Shown here in pieces: positions 10,816 through 22,683 of a stretch of DNA of 64,000 nucleotides. The stretch's first letter is position 1; the number at the start of each line of letters is the position of its first letter. This DNA comes from Melitaea cinxia. Taxonomy: Eukaryota > Arthropoda > Insecta > Lepidoptera > Nymphalidae. The stretch spans positions 16,178,766 through 16,242,765 of the forward strand of contig NC_059401.1 in NCBI RefSeq assembly GCF_905220565.1, given 5' to 3'. A program made the position numbers and the translations under genes. A model generated the notes under the pieces. The model was not told the origin of the DNA and did not search any database. It saw only the letters and a list, made by a program, of their open reading frames with translations.

Positions 10816-11038
10816 TCTATCATAAAATTTTGTCTGTCTGTCTGTCAGTTTGTTCCGGCTAATCTCTGAAACAGCTGAACCGATTTTAAAGGGACCGCGT
10901 GGCAGACAGCTGATGTAATAAGGAGTAACTTGGGCTACTTTTATTTTAGAAATTTAATTTTTTATAGCTTTGGAAATAACTTTTTTAACAATAACTTTTT
11001 GTTAAATTCCACGCGGATGAAATCGCGGCCGCAGCTAG
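10816..11038 (+). mobile_element. Short Helitron-like element, 223 bp
   Basis: It starts TCTATCATAAAATTTTGTC with TCTG repeats and contains TTTGTTCCGGCTAATCTC. It ends ACGCGGATGAAATCGCGGCC then GCAGCTAG and T. It is a close sister of the element ending at 29234 (same TTGTTCCGGCTAGTCTC and TAGCTGATGTAA blocks). Confidence 0.7.
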
Positions 11039-11050
11039 TAATAACTAAAT

Positions 11051-11075
11051 TAATATATATATATATATATATATA
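11051..11075. repeat. (TA)n microsatellite
   Basis: An uninterrupted TA tract just downstream of the Helitron-like terminus. Confidence 0.85.
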
Positions 11076-11079
11076 CGTA

Positions 11080-11660
11080 TAGTAAAATGACACAAGATTT
11101 CGTTTAAAAGTTTTTTATTGCTTATTAAATCGACATAGATAGGTTATGAGATAATCCCTGCATGGACATGTAACATATTCCTGACATAACGAATCCTAAT
11201 ATGAAGTTCCACGGACTATATTTACGTTACATAATACATTTTTCAATAAACAGGCTTTATAAAACATATAGAACCTTCAAAGAATCAAATTTAACTTCGT
11301 AATATGAAAAAAGCCTATATTAAACCGGTACATATTTATAAATATAAGCACTAATATTGACTCTGTAAAAATCTTAACATAACAAAAAAAAAATCAAGCT
11401 TCCGCCCCCGGGGTATAAACAGACTACAGGATATTTTACTTTGGAAGTTATAAAACAAACGAGCTTTCCATCCCTAAAGGTTAAGACCTTCACTTAACTC
11501 AATGCGTTGCTCAAAAACTCGAGAAAGAATTTCAATTTAATAATTAATTGTACTCAAACTTCTCCGAAAATATTGAAAGGAGGGACGGATTGACTTTTTA
11601 TTGGACGATTATCGTTAAAATATGGTGTAAAGGTTTGTGTTTCATTTATAAAGTATATTG
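11080..11660. other. Unique sequence, no gene seen
   Basis: AT-rich with no recognised family. A short GC cluster occurs at 11400-11412 (TCCGCCCCCGGGG). Confidence 0.45.
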
Positions 11661-11665
11661 AAAAA

Positions 11666-11850
11666 CTAGCAATACCCGTGCGAATAATTCGCAATAAATA
11701 TGTAAAAAAAATACCGACAGTCAATTACGTTGACGTTGTTTCAAAATTAAAGCCGTCATATATATAATTTATGTGGAGTAATTGTGAGGTTTTTTCTAAA
11801 AAAAAAGACACAAAATACACATACACGTACACCTTAGCGTATTAATATAT
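11666..11850 (-). mobile_element. Helitron-like element, 3' region
   Basis: The plus strand begins CTAGCAATACCCGTGCG with the GCGAATAATTCGC hairpin, followed by CAGTCAATTACGTTGACG and ATATAATTTATGTGG, as in the 4449 copy. The 5' end is unclear. Confidence 0.6.
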
Positions 11851-12619
11851 TAGGAAATAAAATAAATGAATGAAATATTAAAAATAAAGATTCGATAATA
11901 ATAAATAAATTGTTACTGAAATAAATAGTATTAGGGAGTTTATAGTCATGTATATTTGTATATTAAATTTATTTGTCACTGTTACTGTATATTTTACATC
12001 ATTGTTATTCTAAAATTTCATTTAAAAATTATAATCATTAAAATCAAATTTAAAAAAAAAAACAGGTCATATATTTTATAATTGTTTATGGGTTGTTAAA
12101 ACACATCGTAATTTTTTTTAAATGTAATGTTACAGAGAAAGAATAATTGTGATGAATAGTAATACGCGTAAAGTATGAATGCAAATAAGATAAGATTATG
12201 TCTACCATAATTTTATGTAAGTTTAAGGAAAACCATAACCAATTATGAAAAATTTTCTCATCGATTCAACTCCGAGAGTAAAAAGTATGTTCACATTTAG
12301 AAAAATAAGAAAATGCGGAAGAAAAAACATGTTAAAATAGCGACAGAAAACGCTTATAACATAAAATACCATTCAAACAGTTTGCAATATGCGTTGTGCG
12401 TGTCCTCGCATACGCTGCCTGGATTTGAACCGTCTGGTTCTAGAAGAATACTATATTTATATTTACAAAACGAATGAATTCCACTGTAGATTTTGGGATG
12501 TTACGATTATGTAGCTAACGAGAATTCTTTTAGAGATTTTAAATGGTAAATATTGTAAAAAAAAGGAAACTGTGTTTGAAGAACAACAGATTCTTCAATT
12601 ATACGATATTTATAATAAA
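11851..12619. other. Unique AT-rich sequence
   Basis: No gene seen. A small tRNA-B-box-like string GGATTTGAACCGTCTGG at about 12420 has no supporting structure. Confidence 0.45.
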
Positions 12620-12837
12620 CTAGCTGTACCCCCCGGTTTTACCAGCGTTAATATGAGGAAAAATATACTTAAATATTATATAAAACTTTCCTCGGTAATT
12701 TTAAGATACAAAATATAAATAATTTTTCAATTCCAGCCAGTAATTCCTGAGGTTAGGTCGATTTTTCCTATTATTTCTATTTTGAAATAAACAAGAAAAA
12801 AAAAACCAAATTCAACAGCTTATTAATATAATATAGA
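12620..12837 (-). mobile_element. Helitron-like element, diverged
   Basis: The plus strand starts CTAGCTGTACCCCCCGG, resembling the CTAGCTGTGCCCGCGGC terminus at 24807. A plausible TC start lies on the minus strand at 12836-12837. The body is AT-rich and degenerate. Confidence 0.45.
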
Positions 12838-13424
12838 GCATACTAATCTACAGTTATACTGTTGATCAATATAATAATAATACGGTATAGTTAGATGGTA
12901 ATATTATGGTATGTAATATAAGCAAATATGGACTAGCGTATTTGTTTAAAATAATAAAAAAAAAAAAATATTACATTCCTAGCTAAAATATCTTATTTTA
13001 TTTATATAAATTTTTATGTTTGATAAAAAGGAACCAAATTTACAATAATTAAAGTTCACGCGGAAATTGTTAAATATTTCGCCTGTATAGTTACACAAAC
13101 TCGTTCGAAACTCATTAAAGTGCATTGTTGAAACAAAATACGTTTTCAAAATATATTTATAAGTAAACCTTGCATCGTCCGATCGTAGAATAACTTCGGG
13201 AAAAATCTTAAAATCCAACCACCGAGGGTAGGATCAAGAGAATAAAGCTTTCCGGAATTATATCTAACGTAGTATCGGCCAACGATATGAAATTGCTAGG
13301 CTAAGTCGCAAACCGCAATTCATATGCTGAGTACAGATTGGAGAAATTATAGCTAACCAAAACAAGGGCATGTTTTCGTGGAAAAAATATTTAAAATATT
13401 GAGACTTCGATGAGAAAACTGAAT
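12838..13424. other. Unique AT-rich sequence
   Basis: No gene or repeat recognised; short minus-strand frames only. Confidence 0.45.
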
Positions 13425-13737
13425 CTGAGGTTGGGCACAGCGGGAAATTTCCTGCTCTAAATATGGAGCAGCTGGACTGGGGTAGTTACCTCGACCTTGC
13501 AGAACATACAAACAGATCACAGCTAAATAATACTGTTTTCAAGCAGTGTTGTGTTACTGTTGGTGAGTAAGGTGACCAGAGCTCCGGGGGGAGGGGATAT
13601 AGGGACGGCCACGCGCTTACGATACTTCTGATGTTGCAGACGTCTATAAGCTACGGTAATCGTTTACCATCAGGTGAGCCGTACGCTTGTTTCCCAATCT
13701 AGTGATATATTAAAATTAAAAAAAAAAAAATAAAAGA
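13425..13737 (+). mobile_element. Poly(A)-type SINE-like retroposon, full length
   Basis: Order: CTGAGGTTGGGCACAGCGGG, TATGGAGCAGC, ACCTCGACCTTGCAGAA, GGTGAGTAAGGTGACCAGAG, GCAGACGTCTATAAGCTACG, ATCAGGTGAGCCGTACGC, then an A-rich tail. It defines the family also seen at 2886, 8641, 36720, 44418, 51602, 58294 and 62322. No open frame; Pol III boxes are not obvious, so SINE class is inferred from size and tail. Confidence 0.7.
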
Positions 13738-14346
13738 CCCAAAAAACCAAAAATTAGCGCGATCTAATGGGAATATGATAATAACTTTTTTTTATGGATA
13801 AATAAATGATGTCTTAAATAAAAGTTGAAATTCTGTTTTTTTTATTACCAATTCTGTTTGTTTTGTATTAGGCATTTATAAGAAACTCAATCGCTTGGTA
13901 ACCGATTCTTCTGAGTTTACTATGGTTGAAATTTAATTTTTATCATTTTATCTTTTGTTGCGTATGTTCTAATTTGTTATCAAAGCACGACTTGCATTTT
14001 GTATTGATAGAGCTCAGTTCTACGCTACATTGTACATTGCACAAGTCTGAACGCGGCATAAAGTTTCTCCAGGACTGGGAATGTACTGAGTTTATCGTAT
14101 TCCAAGCATCGTATGTCTTGAATGAAGAGCATTCTCTTTATATGCGAAAACGTGATATCGCTCTTTCAAGTGTCAGATTATTTTCGATGCTTATTTCATG
14201 TATATTGTATAAATTATCCAGCCTACGTTAAAGGAGTATTTATATTATTGTTTTTTTTTTTTGTTTTTTTTTTGTTTTTTTGAAAGTGGAATAAAATTGA
14301 TAGTTTATCAAGAATAATAAGTAGTAATTTCAATTTTATGTCTTAA
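13738..14346. other. Unique sequence with a 101-codon open frame, not convincing
   Basis: A plus-strand frame (13926-14231) has no recognised domain or homologue. T-rich runs occur at 14250-14280. Confidence 0.35.
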
Positions 14347-14470
14347 CTAACTGTGCCCCGAGGATTCACACGTGTTCACTTAAGGAAAAAAATAGCCCAT
14401 ATTCTTTCTCGGTAAATGAACTATACACAAAAAAAAAACTTTTCATCTTTACATTATTAGTATATATTCT
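14347..14470 (-). mobile_element. Helitron-like terminus, degenerate
   Basis: The plus strand CTAACTGTGCCCCGAGG, followed by ATAGCCCATATTCTTTC, resembles the CTAGCTGTGCCCGCGGC class. The 5' end is unclear. Confidence 0.35.
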
Positions 14471-15254
14471 TTATAAATTAAATTTCTTTATATCTGAGCA
14501 TCGAGCTAAGTTTAGATAGCATATTGCGCTCAATTCAACGTTTTTTTATCCATAATAATTTATCTTCAATTTTTTCGAATTTATTGTAAAATATACAAAT
14601 GTTACTGGCAATATTCTTTATTCCGTTATGATATTTCCTTTCGTTTTAGGCTGTTTGTAAGACATCGCCTATAAGAATGATAGCGTTATATTTACAAAGC
14701 CTTTTTACATATTGTGCTATTTTTTTTTGTGAAAATAAATAAATGTTTCAGTTCCACACGGCCATCAGCGATTACGTGACACACAGATATACCTATACTC
14801 CGATCCTCTCGCCTGCAGCCGATATTAAATGTTTGCGTTCGAACGTTTCGTAGGTAAACGTAAACAATGTTCTCTGTACTGTACAACCTACCCAGTAACT
14901 CTACACACACATTTACAGCCCTTAATGCCTGACGTATAGAGGCCATAATTCTTTGAGTGTACCGCCGTATGTAGACATGGATTTGTGCCCAATATTTCCT
15001 AATCCCTGTTTGTATCTGCTCCGTATATGTTGTCGATGTCATAAAATATATTTTCAGCATTTGTTGTCGGAGCAAATAATGTTTAAAGAGATAATACTTT
15101 GTATAACTACCATCTGCAGTGACGTACAGCGTGGATTTTTTATTGACAGTATTTTTTTTACGTTTCGCCTTAATATGACATAGAAAGCTTTTTAGAACTG
15201 CTACCCCAAGGTCCAAGTGTTTCGACTGTAAATGACATAAAGATGTAGATGTAG
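14471..15254. other. Unique sequence; long stop-poor frame on minus strand
   Basis: A minus-strand frame free of stops spans 14692-15216, but its first ATG comes only about 50 codons in. The translation shows no family motif. A plus-strand frame overlaps it (14953-15183). Probably non-coding or an old mobile-element remnant. Confidence 0.3.
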
Positions 15255-15330
15255 ATTAGATTTGGAAATGCTACCAGAATTCTTGGCACCATTTCACGCG
15301 AACATAATTTGTACCGTAAAAATCTAGAAA
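15255..15330 (+). repeat. LINE 3'-tail-like fragment
   Basis: GGAAATGCTACCAGAATTC and the following CATTTCACGCGAACAT align base for base, with substitutions, to GGAAATGATGCCAGTATTC and CTATTCCATGCGGATAT at 19450-19490. Confidence 0.4.
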
Positions 15331-15394
15331 GATTACAGCTTTTTATAACTATACCTCGAATGAAAATTAAAAAAAAAATTAACAATAAATAAAT

Positions 15395-15515
15395 ATCTAC
15401 AACATTCACACATGGTCGTCTGTTCCTAAAGTAAGTAGCTTAATGCTTGTGTGTCCATTGTTTTTTCGATATACGTACATAATATAAATAGTACATATCA
15501 ATGAATAAATGTATA
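15395..15515 (-). mobile_element. tRNA-headed SINE (Metulj-like), tail only
   Basis: On the minus strand CAAGCATTAAGCTACTTACT, then GGAACAGACGACCATGTGTG, matches the tails of the copies at 2635 and 27921. The tRNA head is absent (5' truncation). Confidence 0.65.
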
Positions 15516-15872
15516 TAAAGGTATCATATATTGGCACTATTCAAAATGAAATACAAATAATAAAATTAAAATAAAATAATCTATAATTTTAGTAAAATAA
15601 AAATGATAAAGTTACTTTAAAAGTAATCTTTTATCGTATTAGATATGAAAAAATAAATGCCTACAGTTAGCTTAAAGTTACGTATTTTATTACTTTAGAT
15701 TAAAAGAATTTTCTATTATTTTAATATTTAAATTGTTTTTGGACATAATTACCTTTTTAGGCGATGTTTGATAATTACTTCCAAGAAGCTAAAGCTACGA
15801 ATAACTTACATTTAACTTAACGTTTCTAATAGTTTCACTTCATCCAAAGGTTCGATATCGAATTGTTTAACA
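15516..15872. other. AT-rich unique sequence
   Basis: Nothing recognised. Confidence 0.45.
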
Positions 15873-16038
15873 CTAGCTGTACCATGTGCGCGTTGTTCCC
15901 TCTTTTTATTGGTCGTACCAACTCAGAAACCTTTGTGAGCTTATGCACAGTACTTTGCTGAAGAACATGACATGATCAAATGCAGTTTACGATTTTATTA
16001 AGAGACATTCAGACAAAGATTCATTTTATATATTTAGA
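15873..16038 (-). mobile_element. Helitron-like element, low certainty
   Basis: The plus strand CTAGCTGTACCATGTGCGCG is terminus-like. A TTTTATATATTTAGA-type 5' end lies near 16038. The interior matches nothing else in the window. Confidence 0.4.
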
Positions 16039-16920
16039 TTTGCTTTCAATGCTCTATACCTGTGAATCAAAATGTACAAAAATATATACCTTATAATCTT
16101 ACTAGCACACTAAGCCTATATCTTACTACTATATATTTAGATTAGCGTCTACAAACAAACCCTTCAGGTTTACTTTATTAGTACAGTTATCTACTCAAAT
16201 AAAGCTGTGATTATTATTACCACTAATATTAGCCAACGCCGATTAAACTTGCTGAACAAATTCAATACCCTTATCTGTATAATTTACATCTTAAATGATA
16301 GACACCAAAATTTTAAGCATCACTAAACATCGATAATTGACGTATCCTTTATAAATATTGACTATGCAAGAGAGGAATGGCTATATATTATATTATATAT
16401 TATATATAATGTCCGAAACCATTAATGTTAGCGTGGAAGTTTGTATAATTTTCCATCCCGTTCAATTAAACCCGAGGCACGGTACAGCGCAAGCCGCTAT
16501 GTACTTTGTATGTGTAAAGTAACTTGTCGAGTAAATTGTGTGTGATTTAGACCGCTAACGGCCTACAAACGGCGCTCGGTAACCGCGTCTTAAACTCAGC
16601 CAAAATGTTTGCACACCGCTCATCTCGAACACGTTTTGAAAATGAAACAATTACCAAATATTGTTACAGCGTGAACGTAAAATTTTAATAAAGAAACCGG
16701 TTTTATCGTGAAACTGTTTGATGATCTTAACTCAGACGTTCATTTCACCAATTCAAACAATTTAGTTGGACCTTCGAACACAAATTGAGATTAACTGCTA
16801 ATCGATACCGAATCTCTCTAATAGACACGAAATTGTTTTATTTGTCTTCTTACTTCAATGGTTCAATGTAGGATCAAGAGTCAGCATGACGATAATAAAT
16901 TGCTTGTATGTAATTCGCAA
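16039..16920. other. Unique sequence with GC-richer patch 16480-16620
   Basis: 16550-16600 (CCGCTAACGGCCTACAAACG) is unique and less AT-rich. No open frame or repeat covers it. It is a candidate conserved non-coding patch, on composition only. Confidence 0.35.
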
Positions 16921-17637
16921 TCACTACATAGTATAAAACAAAGTCGCTTTCTCTGTCCCTATGTCCCTATGTATGCTTAGATCTTTAAAACTACGCAATG
17001 GATTTTGATGTGGTTTTTTTAACAAATAGAGTGATTAAAGAGAAAGGTTTATATGTATAATAACATCCATTAAATAGTGGAGAAATACTGTTATTTTTGA
17101 GGTTTCTTATGTGATGTCGTAAATAATTACATTTTTTTCGATTACATTGCAAACGCAGCCTGAACCCTACGAGATTTATCAAAATAATGTAATAAGTATT
17201 GTATACATTGAAAAGGTCTACAGAAAACTCCACTATGGTATATGTCTATCTCTTATGGATATCCCACAATAACATTTTTTTGTCACTTACTTTTTACGAC
17301 AAATAATGGCTAATTTTTAAAGCGATTTTAACCAATACAGCATTAATCCTTATCTAATTAAATAACTTAAATACATTGTTGATTTAATATAGATCTATAT
17401 GGCCCTTTACAGCGTATAATTTAAATGAATATTTTCGAAGATATTACAGATTTAAAAATTGCGGTACGTAGCGTTTGCGGCGGTTCCGGCCGGCTTTTAC
17501 TCTAAAGTTAAGGCGTGCGGGCCACGGGCAGTAATGAATAAATCAAAACTACTGGATCGATTTTAATTATTTTTTCAGTGAATGACATAGGCTATAATTA
17601 TATTTTTTACCCGTGCGAACCCGGAGCGGGTCGCTAG
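16921..17637 (+). mobile_element. Non-autonomous Helitron-like element, ~717 bp
   Basis: It starts TCACTACATAGTATAAAACA followed by AAGTCGCTTTCTCTGTCCC and ends CGAACCCGGAGCGGGTCG then CTAG (17634-17637) and T, with an ACCCG-gagc-GGGT hairpin near the end. The interior contains ATGGTATATGTCTATCTC. It matches a repeat I recognise as widespread in moths and butterflies. A minus-strand frame inside is incidental. Confidence 0.7.
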
Positions 17638-18108
17638 TAAAATATAAACTGCCACTGAGATTTAGAAGATTAATATGTCTTTCAGTACAAGAGTTCTCAA
17701 CTCAAGGTTAAATTTATTTGGAAGGTTAAATCTCCGTACATTTTATCCAAAGTCGTAAAACCTTACTAAAATAAAGGCATATATAAAAGCTCTATCCAGC
17801 CATTTCTGTCGCAGATCTGGGAGTCATTGGCCCCATTGCTCCCATGCACCACTAAAGATGAACAAAGTGCACTATCGCTCTGAAGGCTGCAACTTAGGAA
17901 CTGAAGCGATCCAAAAAGTACTTGTAAGATAAATTGCGTCGAGATGTGCAGACTGCAACAATGAAGCATTGTACGGACGTATATCTAGGAATTTGCTAAA
18001 TATGTACCTTGATTCAAGAAAATACATTTGACGGTAGAATAGAAACGTGAATTGAAATAAGGTATTATTAACATACCCACAATATGGAAATATTTGGAAC
18101 CTTAATAA
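17638..18108. other. Unique sequence
   Basis: No gene recognised. Confidence 0.4.
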
Positions 18109-18318
18109 AATATCTATGAAAAAATACTACAAAAGAAGCAAAGAAAAACACTGAAAATTAACATTTCAATTTTTTCATGCTTCACTAAAGGTTTTTTTGA
18201 TGTACGCTTGGGTCTGTGCAAAGTTGCTAGTGATCTCAACGAGTATGTAGGGTCAAGGAATTCACTCATTGAGGCTAATATGCTTGCGAGTAATTGGATT
18301 GCTGTGAGACGCTGCTAA
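18109..18318 (+). other. Possible protein-coding remnant, unrecognised
   Basis: A 69-codon stop-to-stop frame ends at TAA 18316-18318. Its second half (from about 18195) has balanced amino-acid and base composition, ending ...SRNSLIEANMLASNWIAVRR, unlike the AT-rich surroundings. An AG precedes GTTTTTTTGATG at about 18189. It could be a mobile-element ORF remnant or an exon; no family recognised. Confidence 0.25.
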
Positions 18319-19434
18319 AATCTGCTAAATGATATTTCTACACTCCTTTTTATGATAAAGTTTAAAATTAATACTAAAGTTAAATTGAGTCAGCTTACTG
18401 ATTTAGTTTGGTATAGTAGTGTACAGTATTAGTACTAATTATGTTATTATTTTTGATGATTTGAGTGTTTTTAATTATTTAGTTTTTTTTCCTATAATTT
18501 TTCATCATATTTCTTAATTTGTCTTAAGTTAAACTAAATAAAATACGCCCTTCATTTAAAAACCCGTCATTGCATACTGAAAAGAAAAAAAAAACAGCTG
18601 TTCCAGGAATTTATTTTTATAGGTGGTTTTAGATCCTTTATATTTCCATAATACTTTGACGAAAACACATAAAACCAGCAACAAACACGAAACGGTGTCA
18701 GTTTCAATTAGCGCTATAAAAAAAAATCGTAAAACTAATAACAACAAGGCTTGAACGTACCGCGTGGATAACGATTCGCGTGTGTGTGATAATTTATTCT
18801 CGGTAGCATTTATTTATAGTTTTAACATGATCCTTGTCTTGTTTACTAGTTTCAGTAATATTTCTAAATAATAACTTCTTTGAAGCTGTTTAATTTTTTA
18901 TTGTGCTAAGTTTATTTATTTTGATTTCGTTTTTAATCATTTTAATACTGTTAATGTTATACGAAAGCGTGTTTTTGTGTAGATTTATGTGAAACAAGTC
19001 GTACTCGTGATAGTGGTTACGCGATTACACATTTTCACTATGTTGGATTAAAAGACGTAGCTCAGGTTTTAGTCACTGTATATTTAAATAATAGAAAAAT
19101 TAACAGTAATACGCCGGTCGCTCGATATAACAGAATATAGAGAGATACAACTATATATTAAAGCGCACAGACTGCACAAATAGGCGCGAAATTCAAATAT
19201 AGAACATTATGTCCATCACACTTTTACTCTGTTCCTCTCAAGGGAACTGATCAGAATATCGTTACATTATTTATGTAGCTCGTGGTTAGATTTATAAAAT
19301 CATGAAGTTTTATTTCATTTCAGATACTAGTGTTGCGTAATGCACAACCAAGATATAGATGAAACTGAAAACGATTAAATTCTTAAATTATTGTACAAAA
19401 TTGGAATATGTCATATTTTTAATTTTAGTACTGT
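18319..19434. other. AT-rich unique sequence
   Basis: No gene or repeat recognised; a short minus-strand frame only. Confidence 0.45.
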
Positions 19435-19618
19435 TAGCGATTAAATGGGGAAATGATGCCAGTATTCATGGCACTATTCCATGCGGATATGATTTTTACC
19501 ATAATTATCTGTAAATATTTAGTTCTTAAGTTGTGTATTGTAAATATGTATAATATTACGTATAGTTAAATTAAAATTTATTTTAGTGAAATAAGATTTC
19601 AATATATTGTCAATAAAC
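19435..19618 (+). repeat. LINE 3'-untranslated-type fragment
   Basis: GGGAAATGATGCCAGTATTC, then ATGGCACTATTCCATGCGG and TTTTTACCATAATTATCTG, followed by an AT-rich stretch ending TATTGTCAATAAACTG. The layout matches the 3' UTR of a Jockey-like lepidopteran LINE as I remember it. A diverged relative is at 15255. A SINE follows immediately. Confidence 0.45.
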
Positions 19619-19945
19619 TGCTCTGGTGTAATGGTGCGACTTGTCACCTAAAACAGCTGCGGTTTAGGAGTTCGATTCCCGATCGGAATGGATATTTGTC
19701 TTTGCATAAATATTTATTTCCTTTATAAGTTTGAATGTCTGTCTTTGTGGGTCTCCCCATCGTGCCTCGGAGAGCACGTTAAGCTACCTGTCCTGGTTGT
19801 TATCATAAATACCTGATAGCAATCGTTACTTATAATAGATAGCATATCCACCAACTCCAACTGGAGCAACGTGGTGCATTAACCTCCAATCCTTCTCCTA
19901 CAAGTAGAAATAGGCCTATTTCCAGCAGAGGAATGCTAGAGGCTA
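19619..19945 (+). mobile_element. tRNA-headed SINE, near full length
   Basis: The tRNA-like head ends GAGTTCGATTCCCGATC (B box). The body has GGGTCTCCCCATCGTGCCTC, AGAGCACGTTAAGC and GGAGCAACGTGGTGCATT. The tail is TAGGCCTATTTCCAGCAG. Sister copies lie at 20746, 23828, 32760, 53388, 57970 and 60820. Confidence 0.75.
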
Positions 19946-20729
19946 ACGATTTCACCATTAAACGTGCTTTTATCTTTTAAATATTTACAATCTATTTTCA
20001 ATTTCCTATCTTCTAAGTCTTGAAAACGTTTCAAATCGTTTTTATATTGAAGTAACAAGTCTAACGAATCCGATCAAAGTTAAAATAAGTGAAAAAATTA
20101 AATTCGTCCAAGGGCGGAGGCATCGTTTCATCGCTGGCGGTTCGTCGCGGCCCTCGGAATGCGTAGCCTATTTCCAATTTGCGTCTATCAATCAAGTGCA
20201 ATCCCGCTGAGTAGATTACGCGCAAATGAAATTTGCATAGGCTGCCACTAGTCCAACGCGACATTTGTAGCGGATATTTACGCTCGTCTTGTTTGCGGAC
20301 GAAATGACACCTAGCTACGCTAGCTAGTGGCTAATCGCTGTTAACGCTTTTTCAACTTAATCGCCGTCGTTATTAAAGTTTATAAAAATACAACTTTAAT
20401 GGTAAATATCTCAAGATCATATAATATATAACTTGTAAAATGACGTTTTAAAGTTGCTTATGATGCCTCTTATGCTAATATATTTAATGATGATTTTATA
20501 TTGGTTTTAAAGAATTTTTGAACGAGATATATTTGGATTTTTGATCTAGTCGAAAAACTAAACACTTTCGTAATATGTATGATAAGGAAAATGAGAAATT
20601 ATTAGGATAACGAATTGAAAATGTGTGAAGATTGCAGTACTGCAATATCAAAATCCATAACATAGCCTTTAAACAACCAATTTAATTCACTATAATTACT
20701 TATTCTTTGTTTCAATATAACTACTAATT
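19946..20729. other. Unique sequence with GC-richer patch 20100-20340
   Basis: 20110-20330 (for example GGCGGAGGCATCGTTTCATC, then GCGGTTCGTCGCGG) is single-copy in this window. It is a candidate conserved non-coding block. The perfect palindrome ATTGCAGTACTGCAAT is at 20631-20646. Confidence 0.4.
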
Positions 20730-20745
20730 ACTTAGTCCTTTTTGA

Positions 20746-20930
20746 TCCCCACCATGCCTCGGAGAGCACGTTAAGCCAATTATCATGTACACCTGATAGC
20801 GATCGTTACTCTTAGTAGGGAATATATCCGCCAACCCGCATTGGAGCAGCGTAGTGGATTAAGCTTTGGTCCTTTTCCTAAATGGGGAAAGAGGTCTATA
20901 CCCAGCAGTGGGATATTACAGGCTGAAGTG
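20746..20930 (+). mobile_element. tRNA-headed SINE, 5'-truncated, with TSD
   Basis: The head is missing. It starts at CCCCACCATGCCTCGGAG and runs to CCCAGCAGTGGGATATTACA then GGCTGAAGTG. An imperfect 15-16 bp TSD flanks it: ACTTAGTCCTTTTTGA (20730-20745) and ACTTATTCTTTTTGA (20931-20945). Confidence 0.75.
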
Positions 20931-20945
20931 ACTTATTCTTTTTGA

Positions 20946-22360
20946 AAAAAGTATAAAAAATAAAATGTAAAATAAAATGAAAAATTTAATAGCTTCTAAT
21001 AATTTTAATAATTGGCGTTTCATTTTATCAGTATGAGTAATTATGAGTAATATTTCAAGCATGAAACAGATATCGTATTAATATTGAAATCGGATAATAT
21101 TCTATGATCACATGAATGATAACCTAAACTACACAGTCAAATTGAACTACCGACAGAGTAAGCAAAAACATCTACCGTGGCTTATTTAAACACGGCATAT
21201 TACGCGTTTACGCAACTAAGCCAACTTCAATATAAACTTTGAAAGTTATTTAATGAAGGCATATATTGCTATTAGATATTATATCTGATGTTTTGCGACG
21301 GGGTTTATTAAATACTTTTTCTAGGAAATAAATTATTATGTATCCAGATGTTAAAATAAATTTAAGCTTTCTCCGTATGTTGGCTTTGGAGGTCATTGGA
21401 ATCACTGTACAGAAAAAAATATGAGTTAATGGTCTTAAATTCTAATAGAGATTAATTTTACATTAATATTTCGCTGAGACGAACCGATTTCGAGTTATGT
21501 CATTGAATGATCCGTTACTGAAGTCATCAGCGACGGATGCTTCTCACTTTAGGATCGTCAATCACAGACCGAGTCTGGGTAATATTGATGTATGTATTTA
21601 TTTTAAAAATCTATTTTTAAATTTCACGAGAGGTGCATCTTAAAATACAGGCTAGGCATTATTTGCCTACGTAATATTACATCTGTTAAACATATTTATT
21701 TCACATTCTTCTGAGCATTTAAATCATTAAATATAAAAAAAAGAAAAAAAAAAACGAGACTTCGTCTACCAACCAACTACAATCATTATCAGATTCACGT
21801 TCAAAAATACACGAATTTACTGTCCCAGCTAGTTTTAATTTACGTAAATCGAGTCATTTTATAACACAGCGAACGATTCCGCCCGCCCTCCTCTCACTGC
21901 CAAATACTCAATTATGATTTTAATTGACCCACGACGTGGATTTGACACGATTATTCGATGAGGACGTTTCACTCGATAATCGCCTTTTGCAAACGTGCAA
22001 AAAGTAATAACTGCGCCGTCGACTGGATCTAATTTGTCTAATTTAGCAATTTACATTTTAAATTGTTTTATATTTCTTTATATATATTTTTTTCCGCCTA
22101 TGATTTCTTGATTGAACTTTGATTATATTATTGGGGTATGCAGATGGTTCAATTCGTTTCAACAATTATTTATTATCTGACGTTTAAATGAATTTCTGCT
22201 TAGTAAATTATTTTTCAGCGTTAAATTTCTTTTGATGATTTTTTTGAACAATTGAAATATCGTGAGCTTTTATTTACATTAAAATTTATAAAAGAATATA
22301 GTAAGAGGTGAATATGATGCGCTAAAAGCACACACTACGTAATAACAAATAACAACTAAA
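20946..22360. other. Unique sequence with GC-richer patch 21870-22040
   Basis: No repeat seen. 21880-22030 (CGATTCCGCCCGCCCTCC; ACGACGTGGATTTGACACG) is single-copy and stop-rich, a candidate conserved non-coding block. A-rich runs occur at 21736-21755. Confidence 0.4.
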
Positions 22361-22371
22361 AACATTCACAT

Positions 22372-22683
22372 CAGCATCTTCAGCTTCAGCTCTGCCTATT
22401 GCAGTCCACTGCTGGACATAGGCCTCCCCAAGTTCGCGCCAGACATCCCGGTTTTCTGCATTCCTCGTCCAGCCTACACCGGCAATCTTACGTAGATAGT
22501 CGGTTCAACGGGCCGGAGGACGTCCCACACTGCGTTTGCCAAGACGCGGTCTCCACTCCAGGACCCGTCTGATCCAACGACCATCGGTCCTGCGACACAG
22601 ATGACCAGCCCACTGCCACTTCAACTTGCTAATTCTGTGGGCTATGTCGGTTACTTTCGTTCTCTCGCGGATAGTCTCATTTC
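22372..22683 (-). pseudogene. RTE-type LINE 3' end, reverse-transcriptase ORF C-terminus
   Basis: Translated on the minus strand it gives ...KLKWQWAGHLCRR..., RRVLEWRPRLGKRSVGRP and ...LRKIAGVGW..., then GEAYVQQWTAIG, the C-terminus typical of RTE-class endonuclease/reverse-transcriptase proteins in insects. TGA at 22505-22507 replaces the tryptophan seen in the 57194 copy. A perfect 11-bp TSD AACATTCACAT flanks it (22361-22371, 22684-22694). The catalytic domains are missing; it is a dead 5'-truncated insertion. Confidence 0.88.

Noticed and set aside
12400..12440. tRNA B-box-like GGATTTGAACCGTC
   Set aside because: No matching A box or stems in the neighbourhood.
14692..15216. 174-codon minus-strand stop-free frame
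   Set aside because: The first in-frame ATG lies about 50 codons in, another frame overlaps on the other strand, and no motif or homologous family is recognisable. Kept only as a note.
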